NCBI GenBank assembly: GCA_017886765.1
Contig: JAGHJI010000004.1
Span: 1 to 50,183, forward strand
Source of the DNA: Eubacterium sp.
Lineage (GTDB): Bacteria > Bacillota > Clostridia > Oscillospirales > Acutalibacteraceae
Length of the DNA: 50,183 nucleotides
Direction: 5' to 3'
Shown: positions 7,831-16,239 of the stretch, piece after piece
How the letters are laid out: each line of letters opens with the position of its first letter
Position numbering within the stretch: the stretch's first letter is position 1
Notes under the pieces: model-generated
Database searches by the model: none
What the model was told of the DNA's origin: nothing
The model's input: only the letters and a program-made list of their open reading frames with translations
Translations under genes and position numbers: made by a program

Positions 7831-9570
7831 TTAAGCCTCTTCATCCTGGAGCGCGTCGTAACCGTGTTCGCCGGTACGAATCTTAACAACGTCCTCCACA
7901 TCGTAAATGAAGACTTTTCCATCTCCGATATTGCCTGTATAAAGGGTTTCCTGAACCGTTTTAACCAGTGTTTCAACCGGGATTTTGCATACTACGATAT
8001 CAATCTTGATTTTAGGCAGCAGGCGCGAACCTACCGGATTGCCTCTGAAATAAATGCCGTGACCTTTCTGCGCGCCGTAGCCGAATACATTGGTAACAGT
8101 TATACCTGTTATACCGAGTTCACCAAGCGCTTCTTCCAGTTCACCGAATTTGCTCTGATTGGCAATAATGGTAACCTTTGTGATTTTTGCTCCCGGTGTT
8201 TCATGATGTACAACTTCAACCGTGTTTTTAACAAGCTTTTCTTCAGCAACGTCATCGGATGTTTTCTTACCGGCGTTGGATGCGCCGAGTTCTGAATAAT
8301 CCTGCGCCACCGCAACAAAATCGGGATAAGCGACATTGCCGTGCTCACCGATATCAAGACCCTGAAGCTCCTCCTCGCGTGAAACGCGGATTCCGATGGT
8401 CTTCTTAAGCACGAGCCAAAGAATTCCGGTTGTTACAAAGACGAACGCGCCGACGGTAACGATACCCAAAAGCTGCTTGCCCAGCAGACTGAAACCGCCG
8501 CCGAAGAAAAGACCGTTTGTTGTGGAAAGGGAGGTGACGCCTTCCTCTGCAAACAGACCGACGCAGATCGTGCCTAAAACGCCGCAGCCCAGGTGAACAG
8601 AAGTTGCGCCTACAGGATCGTCAATCTTCAGCTTGTCAAACATCATGACGAGGAATACAACAAGTATGCCTGAAACAGCACCGATGATAATGGACGATTC
8701 CACGGAAACATACGCGCATCCGCCGGTTATACCCACAAGACCTGCAAGACAGCCGTTTATCGTCATACCCAGATCAGGCTTTTTCATAACGATCCATGAC
8801 GTTGCCGTGGATGTGAGTACGGCCACGATGGCGGAGGTATTCGTTGTCATAAGAATGTGCATAACGTCAGTTGGATTTTCAAAGCTCATGGTAGAGCCGG
8901 GGTTGAATCCGAACCAGCCGAGCCAGAGGACAAAAAGACCGATGACGGCAAGGGACATGCTGTGACCGGGAATGGCCTTCGGCTTGCCGTCTTTACCGTA
9001 CTTACCGATACGGGGACCGAGGATAATCGCGCCTGCCAGAGCAGCCCAGCCGCCCACGGAGTGAACAACCGTATCGCCGGCAAAATCCATGAAGCCCAGA
9101 TCAGCCAGCCATCCGCCGCCCCATACCCAGTGACCGACAATGGGGTAAATGACAAGGGTAAGTATAAACGAGAAGATGATGAAAGATATGTACTTAACTC
9201 TTTCCGCTACTGCGCCGGAAACGATCGTTGCCGCAGTTCCGCAGAATACAAGCTGGAAAAAGAATTTGCCCCAGAAAGGAACGGAAGAGGTAAGGGTTTC
9301 ATCATAAAACGAATTATCGGCGTCGCCCAGAATAAACAGATGCTCCGTACCGATAAACGGGTTGTCTCCGCCGAACATAAGTCCCCATCCCAGCAAAAGA
9401 AAGCCGAGGGAGGATACAGCAAAGACGATAAAATTCTTGGAAAGAATGTTTACGGTGTTTTTCGCTCTGGCAAAGCCGGCTTCTACGCTTGCAAAGCCGA
9501 GATTCATAAAAAACACCAAGATTGCCGCAAGGAACACCCAAAGGGTGTCCGTTATGGAAAATGAAGCCAT
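7831..9570 (-). CDS. amt: Ammonium transporter fused to a PII (GlnB-like) domain
   Basis: A 579-residue membrane protein. Residues about 1-410 form an Amt/Mep channel with the N-terminal helix DTLWVFLAAILVFFMN, VEAGFARAKN, and GHWVWGGGWLADLGFMDFAG followed by VHSVGG. After a linker, residues about 465-575 form a complete PII domain: KVTIIANQ, GITVTNVFGYGAQKG, LLPKIKIDIVV, GNIGDGKVFIYDVEDV and KIRTGE. The T-loop reads YFRGNPVGSRLLPK and lacks the tyrosine that GlnD uridylylates in proteobacteria. Such fusions are known; the PII part presumably gates its own channel in response to ATP/ADP and 2-oxoglutarate. The ribosome site is AGGAGG. Confidence 0.93.
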   Translation of the reverse strand: MASFSITDTLWVFLAAILVFFMNLGFASVEAGFARAKNTVNILSKNFIVFAVSSLGFLLLGWGLMFGGDNPFIGTEHLFILGDADNSFYDETLTSSVPFWGKFFFQLVFCGTAATIVSGAVAERVKYISFIIFSFILTLVIYPIVGHWVWGGGWLADLGFMDFAGDTVVHSVGGWAALAGAIILGPRIGKYGKDGKPKAIPGHSMSLAVIGLFVLWLGWFGFNPGSTMSFENPTDVMHILMTTNTSAIVAVLTSTATSWIVMKKPDLGMTINGCLAGLVGITGGCAYVSVESSIIIGAVSGILVVFLVMMFDKLKIDDPVGATSVHLGCGVLGTICVGLFAEEGVTSLSTTNGLFFGGGFSLLGKQLLGIVTVGAFVFVTTGILWLVLKKTIGIRVSREEELQGLDIGEHGNVAYPDFVAVAQDYSELGASNAGKKTSDDVAEEKLVKNTVEVVHHETPGAKITKVTIIANQSKFGELEEALGELGITGITVTNVFGYGAQKGHGIYFRGNPVGSRLLPKIKIDIVVCKIPVETLVKTVQETLYTGNIGDGKVFIYDVEDVVKIRTGEHGYDALQDEEA

Positions 9571-9649
9571 AAAACTTCTGCCTCCTGTAGTGTTTTATAA
9601 ATTTTCACCTGCCGCGCGCACACAGGAAATGCATATAGTTTTTATCGAT

Positions 9650-9692
9650 AAAAAAAGAGGACGAAGGCGTAAATAGAAACGTCTTCGTCCTC
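9650..9692 (-). terminator. Terminator-like hairpin in the amt 5' leader
   Basis: On the minus strand the stem GAGGACGAAG / CTTCGTCCTC, extended by CGT/ACG around a short loop, is followed by seven T residues. It lies between the amt promoter and start codon, only a few bases from the predicted transcription start and about 80 bases before the ATG. This placement suggests attenuation or a very short constitutive RNA. Confidence 0.75.
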
Positions 9693-9702
9693 TATGCGAT
9701 TC

Positions 9703-9731
9703 ATTATACTATGTTATTCACAATTTGTCAA
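9703..9731 (-). promoter_or_regulatory. Strong sigma-A promoter of amt
   Basis: Minus strand TTGACA (9731-9726), a spacer of exactly 17, and TATAAT (9708-9703), a perfect consensus match. Transcription would start near 9696, immediately before the leader hairpin. Confidence 0.85.
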
Positions 9732-9860
9732 TGCTTTATTCAAATTTTAATCATCTTTCGTCAGATAAATTCAGTTGAAAAACATAACCCATTATATGCT
9801 TTGATTGTTATATCATGCGCGGGGATAAAGTGATTGCTCGTGTTGATATCCTTAGATTTT

Positions 9861-10073
9861 CTATTGTGTTTTCCGCATCTTCTTGTCCCATTGGGCAAGA
9901 ATATCTGCGTATTCACAGTATTTATGCGGCCTGACAGGTCTTGTGAAAGGCGGGGAACAGAAATGCAGAAGCAGACATTCGCCTATATCTTTGTAATGAT
10001 CCACATATTCATAATCTATTAATTCCCCGTTTTTAATCCTCTGCTTTATTCTGTTGTGATACGGATACATCAT
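9861..10073 (-). CDS. Small conserved-looking protein of unknown function
   Basis: A 70-residue basic, tyrosine-rich protein starting MMYPYHNRIKQRIKNGEL, with FCSPPFTRPVRPHKYCEY in its second half. Composition and length look like a genuine small gene and it shares no reading frame with a larger gene. The ribosome site before ATG is weak (AAAAGAA), and the second ATG at 10070 is an alternative start. No domain is recognised. It lies upstream of, and in the same direction as, the amt promoter. Confidence 0.55.
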   Translation of the reverse strand: MMYPYHNRIKQRIKNGELIDYEYVDHYKDIGECLLLHFCSPPFTRPVRPHKYCEYADILAQWDKKMRKTQ

Positions 10074-10215
10074 TTCTTTTGGTCATCCATTCTTCTGAAA
10101 ATAGGAGGTTATTTGTGTGAAGCAGTTGCTTCGGTTTTAATGTAATAAAAAATAATGCGAATAAAATGTGTTACCTTTTATCCATAAAGCCAACATATTA
10201 TACAGGGAGGTCATT

Positions 10216-10383
10216 ATGGATATTAAAACACTCAAAAAGATATTAAATGAAAAAACGATGCAGTTTACGGAAGCTGAAATTCAGAATATGATAGATGAAG
10301 AGCTTGAAAAACCGCCGGAGGAAATGGATACGAAATTTATAGATTTTTGTATGGATGTGCTTGAAAATAATAAATCAAAGTGA
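10216..10383 (+). CDS. Small acidic protein of unknown function
   Basis: 55 residues, MDIKTLKKILNEK..., helical and strongly acidic, ending DFCMDVLENNKSK. The ATG at 10216 follows a good AGGGAGGT ribosome site; the frame stays open further upstream but has no such site. The pattern resembles the cytoplasmic N-terminal stub seen ahead of membrane helices in some Clostridia proteins, but here no helix follows. It could act with the membrane phosphoesterase downstream, though a separate promoter lies between them. Confidence 0.55.
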   Translation: MDIKTLKKILNEKTMQFTEAEIQNMIDEELEKPPEEMDTKFIDFCMDVLENNKSK

Positions 10384-10435
10384 TCAGTCTCCATACGACT
10401 GAAGAGCGTATAGCCTTATTAGCAACAGAAACCGA

Positions 10436-10465
10436 TTGACAGGGAATGTTTAAAAATATTATAAT
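10436..10465 (+). promoter_or_regulatory. Promoter of the membrane metallophosphoesterase
   Basis: TTGACA at 10436-10441, an 18-base spacer and TATAAT at 10460-10465. A second TATAAT-like box follows closely. Confidence 0.7.
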
Positions 10466-10494
10466 TGGTATAATGAATCCCGGAGGAATGATTT

Positions 10495-12039
10495 ATGAAA
10501 CAGTTATTAAACAATCTTCTGTTCAGCAAAAAGGCTCTGGCTGTTTTTACTGCTTTTTCGGCTGTGTCAGCGCTGTTCTTTTACTCTGTACGATACGGTT
10601 ATGTTTTTGTGGATAATGCTTTATATTCAGGCTTTTCACTCGGGCTTTTTGTTTTCGTGGTTTTAAGCGCAGTATGCCTGCTTATCCTGCTCAATTTAAA
10701 GGTAAGACAAAAATTTCCCATATCTGAAAAAATGATGAACGCTGTCGCTCTGGTGTGCGAGGCTTTAAGTATTATTGCCTTTTTATATTCGGTTATCACT
10801 TTGATAACGGATAATTTTATGAGCTTATCTTCGGCTTTCTATCTGGGCGCTGAGGCTTTTCCGGTATGGTCGCTTGTTGTCGGCGTTGCTTTTTTCGCAT
10901 TTGTATTTCCGCTTATAAAAAAGAACGCTGTCAGGAAAGCGGTTTGTGTCATAACGGCAGTCGTACTTATATTTGTCACATACGCTTCGGTATTTCCGGT
11001 AACGCCGTACAGATTCACCAGCGGTCCGGTTGTTTTTGATAACGGACAGGAATATGCCGTGGTTTTCTCAACAAATGATGCCGGAACCGGATATATTGAA
11101 TATGAATATCAGGGGGAGACTGTTCGTTTGTACGATGAAAGCGACGGCCGCAAAAACGGAAGCTCCATGATACATACCGTGACGGTGCCGAAGGCGCAGC
11201 TTTCTGAAAATACCTATAAGGTAGGTTCGACAAGAGTGATTGACGAGCTTGGCTACGGAGGCAGAAACGGAAAGACAATTGAAAGTGAAAATGTTGCCTT
11301 TAACGATTCCTTCGGCGAAAACATAGATGTGCTTACGGTTTCAGACTGGCATACGAAAAATGAACGGGCAAAAGCGGCATCCGCAAATCTCGGAGATTAT
11401 CAGGCGCTTATCCTGTTGGGTGACTGCGCGCCGTCTCTTATGAGCCAGAAGGATGTTGCCGATTATATTCTGGAGTTTGCTTCGGATCTGACACAGGGCA
11501 GTATGCCTGTTTTGTATGTGCGCGGCAATCATGAGACCCGCGGAAGAGAAGCCTCCAATCTCAGTTCCTATCTGGGATTTGATCATTTTTATTACACCGC
11601 GTCCCTTGGAAGCTATGATTTCATCGTGCTTGACAGCTGTGAGGATAAGGAGGATTCGCACCCCGAATACGGCGGCATGGTCAACTATGAAAACTACAGG
11701 CGTGACATGGTGGAGTGGCTTGACACGCTGGAGGAAACGAGCAATCACACGATTGCGTTGTGTCATGCCAAGGAGATCTGCCGTGAGCCTGAATTGTCAC
11801 AGCAGGCGCTTGAGAAATTGGATGCTCTTAATGTAAGTCTCCTGGCAAGCGGTCACGAGCATATACTTGAATTTGAAGAGGGCGGAAATTTCCCGACCTT
11901 GATTGACGGCGGCGTGGATTCTGTAGGTGCCGGTTCCTATGCCGCGTCGATTCTGCGGATATCGCCATCGGGAATTCAGATGGAAAGCGCCGATGAAAAC
12001 GGTGAAATATTGCTGAATGAAACGGTTTCATGGCGGTAA
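10495..12039 (+). CDS. Membrane-embedded metallophosphoesterase, catalytic domain outside
   Basis: 514 residues. Five hydrophobic helices fill residues about 13-175, for example GLFVFVVLSAVCLLILL and VCVITAVVLIFVTYASVFP. A beta-rich segment (about 180-275) reminiscent of the N-terminal domain of purple acid phosphatases follows, then a calcineurin-like phosphoesterase with VSDWHT, LLGDCA, YVRGNHETRG, LCHAKEI and SGHEH, so all metal-binding positions are kept. With a cytoplasmic N-terminus and five helices the enzyme would face outward. The substrate is unknown. The ribosome site is GGAGG. It is monocistronic, between its own promoter and terminator. Confidence 0.85.
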   Translation: MKQLLNNLLFSKKALAVFTAFSAVSALFFYSVRYGYVFVDNALYSGFSLGLFVFVVLSAVCLLILLNLKVRQKFPISEKMMNAVALVCEALSIIAFLYSVITLITDNFMSLSSAFYLGAEAFPVWSLVVGVAFFAFVFPLIKKNAVRKAVCVITAVVLIFVTYASVFPVTPYRFTSGPVVFDNGQEYAVVFSTNDAGTGYIEYEYQGETVRLYDESDGRKNGSSMIHTVTVPKAQLSENTYKVGSTRVIDELGYGGRNGKTIESENVAFNDSFGENIDVLTVSDWHTKNERAKAASANLGDYQALILLGDCAPSLMSQKDVADYILEFASDLTQGSMPVLYVRGNHETRGREASNLSSYLGFDHFYYTASLGSYDFIVLDSCEDKEDSHPEYGGMVNYENYRRDMVEWLDTLEETSNHTIALCHAKEICREPELSQQALEKLDALNVSLLASGHEHILEFEEGGNFPTLIDGGVDSVGAGSYAASILRISPSGIQMESADENGEILLNETVSWR

Positions 12040-12073
12040 TGTTTTAAGCAAATCATGATTTCAGTAAGGAATA

Positions 12074-12118
12074 AAAGCTCAGTGTAAACAATTCGGTTTG
12101 TTTGCACGGAGCTTTTGT
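12074..12118 (+). terminator. Intrinsic terminator of the membrane phosphoesterase
   Basis: A long stem: AAAGCTC with GAGCTTT outside, GTGTAAACAA with TTGTTTGCAC inside, then TTTGTTATT. The tail is modest. Confidence 0.7.
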
Positions 12119-12154
12119 TATTCGTAGCCGAATTTATATGAAAATAAATTATTA

Positions 12155-12183
12155 TTGGAGTATGAGGAAAATTGTGGTATACT
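12155..12183 (+). promoter_or_regulatory. Promoter of polA
   Basis: TTGGAG at 12155-12160, a 17-base spacer and TATACT at 12178-12183, 30 bases before the polA start. Confidence 0.6.
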
Positions 12184-12212
12184 ATTTATCAAGCTATATA
12201 TGAGGTGACAAC

Positions 12213-14813
12213 ATGAAACTGCTTGTAATTGACGGTAACAGTATTGTTAACCGCGCTTTTTACGGTATAAAACTGCTCACGACAAAAAGCGGAGAGTATA
12301 CAAATGCAATCTATGGCTTTTTAAATATTATGCTTAAGCTGGAGGATGTCTGCTCGCCGGACGGTATTGCGGTAGCCTTTGATGTGCACGCGCCGACCTT
12401 CCGCCATAAAATATATGACGAATATAAGGCGGGTCGCCACGCCATGCCTGATGAGCTGAGACAGCAGATGCCGGTATTAAAGGAAATGTTAAAAAATCTC
12501 GGTATATCGACTCTGGAAAAAGAAGGCTGGGAGGCTGATGATATTCTCGGCACCCTTGCCGAAGCCTGCCGCAAAAACGGCGACGAATGCTTCATTGCCA
12601 CGGGGGACAGGGATTCCCTGCAGCTGGCGCACGGGGGCGTTAAGGTGTTGCTTGCCCGTACAAAAATGGGACAGGCGGTAACAGATGTTTATGATGAGAA
12701 TACAATTATGGAGGAATACGGCGTAACGCCGGCCGAGCTTATACAGGTCAAGGCGCTGCAGGGCGACAGTTCGGACAACATCCCCGGTGTTGCGGGAGTT
12801 GGCGCCAAGACGGCGCTGGATCTGATTCAGCGGTTTCATAATATTGATTATATTTATGAAAACCTTGACACACTGGATATAAAAGCAGGTGTTAAGGCAA
12901 AGCTGGAAAAGGACAGGGACAAGGCGTATCTGTCACTTGACTTGGGCACGATCCGCACGGACGCTCCCGTTGATCTGAATACTGAAAGCTACAGAGTATC
13001 AGGCGGCGACAGTCAGAAAGCGGTTGCACAGTTTATAAAGCTTGAGCTGTTTTCTCTTATTCCTAAATTCCATCTTGACCCGAACAATGCCGCGCCGGCT
13101 GAAGAGAAAGCGGAGGAAAAGAGAGAGATCACACGGCTTACCTGTGTTGACGCGGATTATCTCCTGAACAGAGTGAAGGGTACGGACGCATACTTTTATC
13201 CCCATATCGTGGACGGCGGGATTACGGACCTGTACTTTGCTTTCGGTGACGAAATCATCGTTATTCCCTCCGAAACACCGGAGTATTCCTATTTTGTTCG
13301 CAATTTCTTTGAAGACGAGGAAACAAAAAAATATTCCTATAACACTAAAGAATTGCACCGCCTTGCCTGTAAGTACGGTGTGGAATTGAAAAATGTCTGC
13401 GGTGACCTGATGCTCTCCGCCTATCTTTTAAGACCCAGCGACAGCAATTATGATGTGGAACACCTCTGTCTTGAATACGGCGTAAAGGTGCCTGAATTTT
13501 TAAACACTCTGGGAGAAGCGGACAGGACGGTGTCCGTTGCCGCCGTAATCAAACCGCTGTTTGAAAAGCTGGATAAGCTGATTAAAGACGCTGATGAGGA
13601 AAAACTGCTCCATGAAATTGAGCTTCCGCTTTCGGCAGTTCTTGCCAAGATGGAGTATGCCGGATTTGAGGTTGACCGCGACGGTATTGAAACATTCGGT
13701 GAAAAGCTGGGTGCAAGAATCAACGAGCTGACGCAAGCTATTTACGAAAGCGTAGGATATGAGTTTAATATCAATTCGCCAAAGCAGCTTGGCGTGGCTC
13801 TGTTTGAGGACCTTGGGCTCCCCTGCAAGAAAAAGACAAAGACCGGTTATTCCACAAACGCCGAGGTACTGGAGGGACTTGTCCATCAGCATCCGGTCAT
13901 TGAGCAGATTCTGGAATACCGCTCGCTGAGCAAGCTGAAATCTACCTATTGCGACGGACTGCTGAAGGTCATTGAAGATGACGGACGTATTCATACACGT
14001 TTCAATCAGGTGGAAACGAGAACCGGCAGGATATCTTCCCTTGAGCCGAATCTCCAGAACATACCTATCCGTACGGAATTAGGCAGAGAAATGCGGAAAT
14101 TTTTTATTGCAGGAAAGGGCAAAAAGCTGATCGACGTGGATTACAGTCAGATAGAACTGAGGGTGCTGTCCGATTTGGCTGATGATGAAACGATGATTAA
14201 TGCCTTTAACAATGGTGAAGATATACACGCCATTACGGCATCCCAGGTATTTAACATGCCGCTTGAAATGGTTACGCCGCAAATGCGCAGCAGGGCAAAG
14301 GCTGTTAATTTCGGTATTGTTTACGGAATAGGGGCATTCTCCCTTGCGAAAGACATCGGCGTTACGAACAAAGAGGCGAAGCAGTACATTGACAATTACC
14401 TTGCCACATACAGCGGTGTGGACCACTACATGCACCGCATGATCGAGGTGGCAAAGGATAAAGGCTACAGCGAAACGCTGTTTAAGAGGAAACGCTATCT
14501 GCCGGAGCTTGCCTCCTCAAACCGTATGCTCAGAGCCTTCGGCGAGCGAGTTGCCAGAAATATGCCGATACAGGGCACGGCGGCGGATATTATAAAAATC
14601 GCGATGGTCAAAGTGGACAGGAGACTCAGAGCCGAAAATATGCAGTCGCAGCTTATTCTTCAGGTTCACGACGAGCTGATTGTTGAGGCGCCTGATGATG
14701 AGGCGGAAAAGGCTCTTGCCATCGTGACCGAGGAAATGGAGAACGCCTGTAAGATGAAAGTCCTCCTCAGAGCGGACGGAAAGATAGGAAATACGTGGTA
14801 TGATGCGCACTAA
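12213..14813 (+). CDS. polA: DNA polymerase I
   Basis: 866 residues: 5' nuclease, inactive proofreading domain and family A polymerase. The flap nuclease shows LVIDGNSIVNRAFYGI, EADDILGTLA and GDSSDNIPGVAGVGAKTA. In the middle domain (about 300-480) the DxE exonuclease motif is absent, as in other Firmicute PolA proteins. Polymerase motifs are A DYSQIELR (about 643), B RAKAVNFGIVYG (about 695) and C QVHDELIVEAP (about 817). It fills Okazaki gaps and repair patches. The ribosome site is GAGGTGA. It is unusual only in lacking coaE or mutM behind it; a palindromic repeat and a HAD gene follow. Confidence 0.97.
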   Translation: MKLLVIDGNSIVNRAFYGIKLLTTKSGEYTNAIYGFLNIMLKLEDVCSPDGIAVAFDVHAPTFRHKIYDEYKAGRHAMPDELRQQMPVLKEMLKNLGISTLEKEGWEADDILGTLAEACRKNGDECFIATGDRDSLQLAHGGVKVLLARTKMGQAVTDVYDENTIMEEYGVTPAELIQVKALQGDSSDNIPGVAGVGAKTALDLIQRFHNIDYIYENLDTLDIKAGVKAKLEKDRDKAYLSLDLGTIRTDAPVDLNTESYRVSGGDSQKAVAQFIKLELFSLIPKFHLDPNNAAPAEEKAEEKREITRLTCVDADYLLNRVKGTDAYFYPHIVDGGITDLYFAFGDEIIVIPSETPEYSYFVRNFFEDEETKKYSYNTKELHRLACKYGVELKNVCGDLMLSAYLLRPSDSNYDVEHLCLEYGVKVPEFLNTLGEADRTVSVAAVIKPLFEKLDKLIKDADEEKLLHEIELPLSAVLAKMEYAGFEVDRDGIETFGEKLGARINELTQAIYESVGYEFNINSPKQLGVALFEDLGLPCKKKTKTGYSTNAEVLEGLVHQHPVIEQILEYRSLSKLKSTYCDGLLKVIEDDGRIHTRFNQVETRTGRISSLEPNLQNIPIRTELGREMRKFFIAGKGKKLIDVDYSQIELRVLSDLADDETMINAFNNGEDIHAITASQVFNMPLEMVTPQMRSRAKAVNFGIVYGIGAFSLAKDIGVTNKEAKQYIDNYLATYSGVDHYMHRMIEVAKDKGYSETLFKRKRYLPELASSNRMLRAFGERVARNMPIQGTAADIIKIAMVKVDRRLRAENMQSQLILQVHDELIVEAPDDEAEKALAIVTEEMENACKMKVLLRADGKIGNTWYDAH

Positions 14814-14836
14814 TCTTTCGCGCAGCGAAATCAGAT

Positions 14837-14917
14837 AGAATGGTGCACACTTGCCATGCGGGCGATTGGTAATCGCCCCTACGATGAACCCAGACCATTT
14901 TCTGCCCGCTGTGCGCA
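14837..14917. repeat. Interdigitated palindromic repeat downstream of polA
   Basis: Four nested inverted pairs occur in 81 bases: AGAATGGT/ACCATTTTCT, TGCACAC/GTGCGCA, GCGGGC/GCCCGC and GGGCGATT/AATCGCCC. Some pairs exclude each other, so alternative folds exist. There is no T tract. It looks like a dispersed non-coding repeat sitting in the 225-base gap before the HAD gene; nothing else is seen in that gap except the HAD ribosome site. Confidence 0.5.
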
Positions 14918-15038
14918 ACTCATGCATTTTAATAAGAGCAAAAACTAGGAAAGAAAGATTTCCAACAAGGAATAACAGAGTATAATAATCGGAGAACTGT
15001 GGCACATGTGCGAATAATTACGAAAAAGGAGAATCTCA

Positions 15039-15797
15039 ATGAAATATCCTAAAATGATACTATTTGATTACGGACATACTCTTTTGTATGAACCTGGTTG
15101 GGATTCTGATAGAGGAAATAAGGAGCTTTTGAAATATGTTACAAAAAATCCGAATAACTGCACTCTTGATGATATCAGAAAAGGCGCAGAACTTATTTTC
15201 GGAAAACATATCGAAGGCGTTCGTAAAATAGGTTATGATATTTCTGGCCAGGTCGGTAATAAAGTATTGTATGAATATCTTGGGATTGAGTTTTCCCTGA
15301 CGCCGCTCGAAATGGAGACCGTTTTTTGGCAAGGCGCGTCCATGGGAGCGATTATGCCGGACGCTGACAAAATGCTCGATTATCTAAATGAAAATGGCAT
15401 AAGAAGCGCTGTTATCAGCAATCTTTTGTGGTCGGGAGCTGCCTTAACTGAAAGACTTAACAGACTGTTGCCAAACAATCAATTTGAGTTTGTTATGACT
15501 TCAAGTGATTACTTTATGCGAAAGCCCAACCGAATTTTGTTTGATATTGCCATACAAAAAGCCGGAGTTACTTCCGGTGAAATATGGTATTGCGGCGATG
15601 ATCCGCAAGCAGATATCGAAGGAGCGTCACAAGTTGGTATTTATCCCGTTTGGTACGATCATGACACGCATAAGGACTACAACAACCGTAACAATGAACA
15701 CTTACCACAGTGTGAACATTTACATATTCACGAATGGAATGATATGATAGGTTTGTTAGAGAAAATAAAACCATGTATAATAACTGCACAAGTATGA
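15039..15797 (+). CDS. HAD-superfamily hydrolase
   Basis: 252 residues with the four HAD motifs: FDYGHTLL (nucleophile Asp at about 9; the second motif-I aspartate is glycine, as in several HAD subfamilies), SAVISNLLWSG, MRKPNRILF (lysine) and WYCGDDPQADIEGA (metal aspartates). A helical cap lies between motifs I and II. It is probably a small-molecule phosphatase; the substrate cannot be read. The ribosome site AAAGGAG is strong. Its stop overlaps the start region of rimI, so the two are coupled. It looks more AT-rich than polA and is an unusual member of this locus, so it may have been inserted. Confidence 0.8.
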   Translation: MKYPKMILFDYGHTLLYEPGWDSDRGNKELLKYVTKNPNNCTLDDIRKGAELIFGKHIEGVRKIGYDISGQVGNKVLYEYLGIEFSLTPLEMETVFWQGASMGAIMPDADKMLDYLNENGIRSAVISNLLWSGAALTERLNRLLPNNQFEFVMTSSDYFMRKPNRILFDIAIQKAGVTSGEIWYCGDDPQADIEGASQVGIYPVWYDHDTHKDYNNRNNEHLPQCEHLHIHEWNDMIGLLEKIKPCIITAQV

Positions 15798-16225
15798 TGA
15801 ACATAAAACCGTTTGAGAAAAAGTATCTTGACGATGTATATGAAATTGAAAAAATCTGCTTTTCAAACCCTTGGTCAAAAGAGAATCTGGAAAGGCAGAT
15901 TGATACGCAGACCTCACATTTTCTTGTTGCGGAAATGGACGGCAAAGCGGTCGGCTATATGGGATTGCAGATTTTTGCCGGCGAGGGTTATGTTACGAAT
16001 GTAGCAGTCCTGCCGGAGTACAGAGGCCAGGGAATCGCAAAGGCTTTGATAGCAGAGCAGATGAAAAACGATATGGAATTTATAACCCTGGAGGTCAGGG
16101 AAAGCAATACTCCCTCCATTCATCTGTACAAAAAATCGGGGTTTGAAACGGTGGGCGTGCGCCCTGATTTTTACGCAGACCCGACCGAAAACGCAGTGAT
16201 AATGACAAAATACATGAACAAATAA
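15794..16225 (+). CDS. rimI: Ribosomal protein S18-alanine N-acetyltransferase
   Basis: A GNAT acetyltransferase of about 143 residues. Family marks are the start IKPFEKKYLDDVYEIEKICF, the acetyl-CoA loop PEYRGQGIAKALI (R-G-Q-G-I-A) and EVRESNTPSIHLYKKSGF near the end. RimI acetylates the N-terminus of S18 and is typically clustered with tsaD, as here. The start is uncertain: ATG 15794 overlaps the HAD stop (ATGATGA) but has no clear ribosome site, while ATG 15773 gives eight extra non-conserved residues and a weak GAGA site. Confidence 0.85.
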   Translation: MMNIKPFEKKYLDDVYEIEKICFSNPWSKENLERQIDTQTSHFLVAEMDGKAVGYMGLQIFAGEGYVTNVAVLPEYRGQGIAKALIAEQMKNDMEFITLEVRESNTPSIHLYKKSGFETVGVRPDFYADPTENAVIMTKYMNK

Positions 16226-16239
16226 AGACAGGTATAGAA

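Noticed and set aside
9657-9692. ANTAR target hairpins in the amt leader
   Set aside because: Only one hairpin is seen and its loop lacks the AxxGxx hexanucleotide.
14517-15005. Minus-strand frame across the polA end and following gap
   Set aside because: Half of it is antisense to polA; the rest covers a palindromic repeat.
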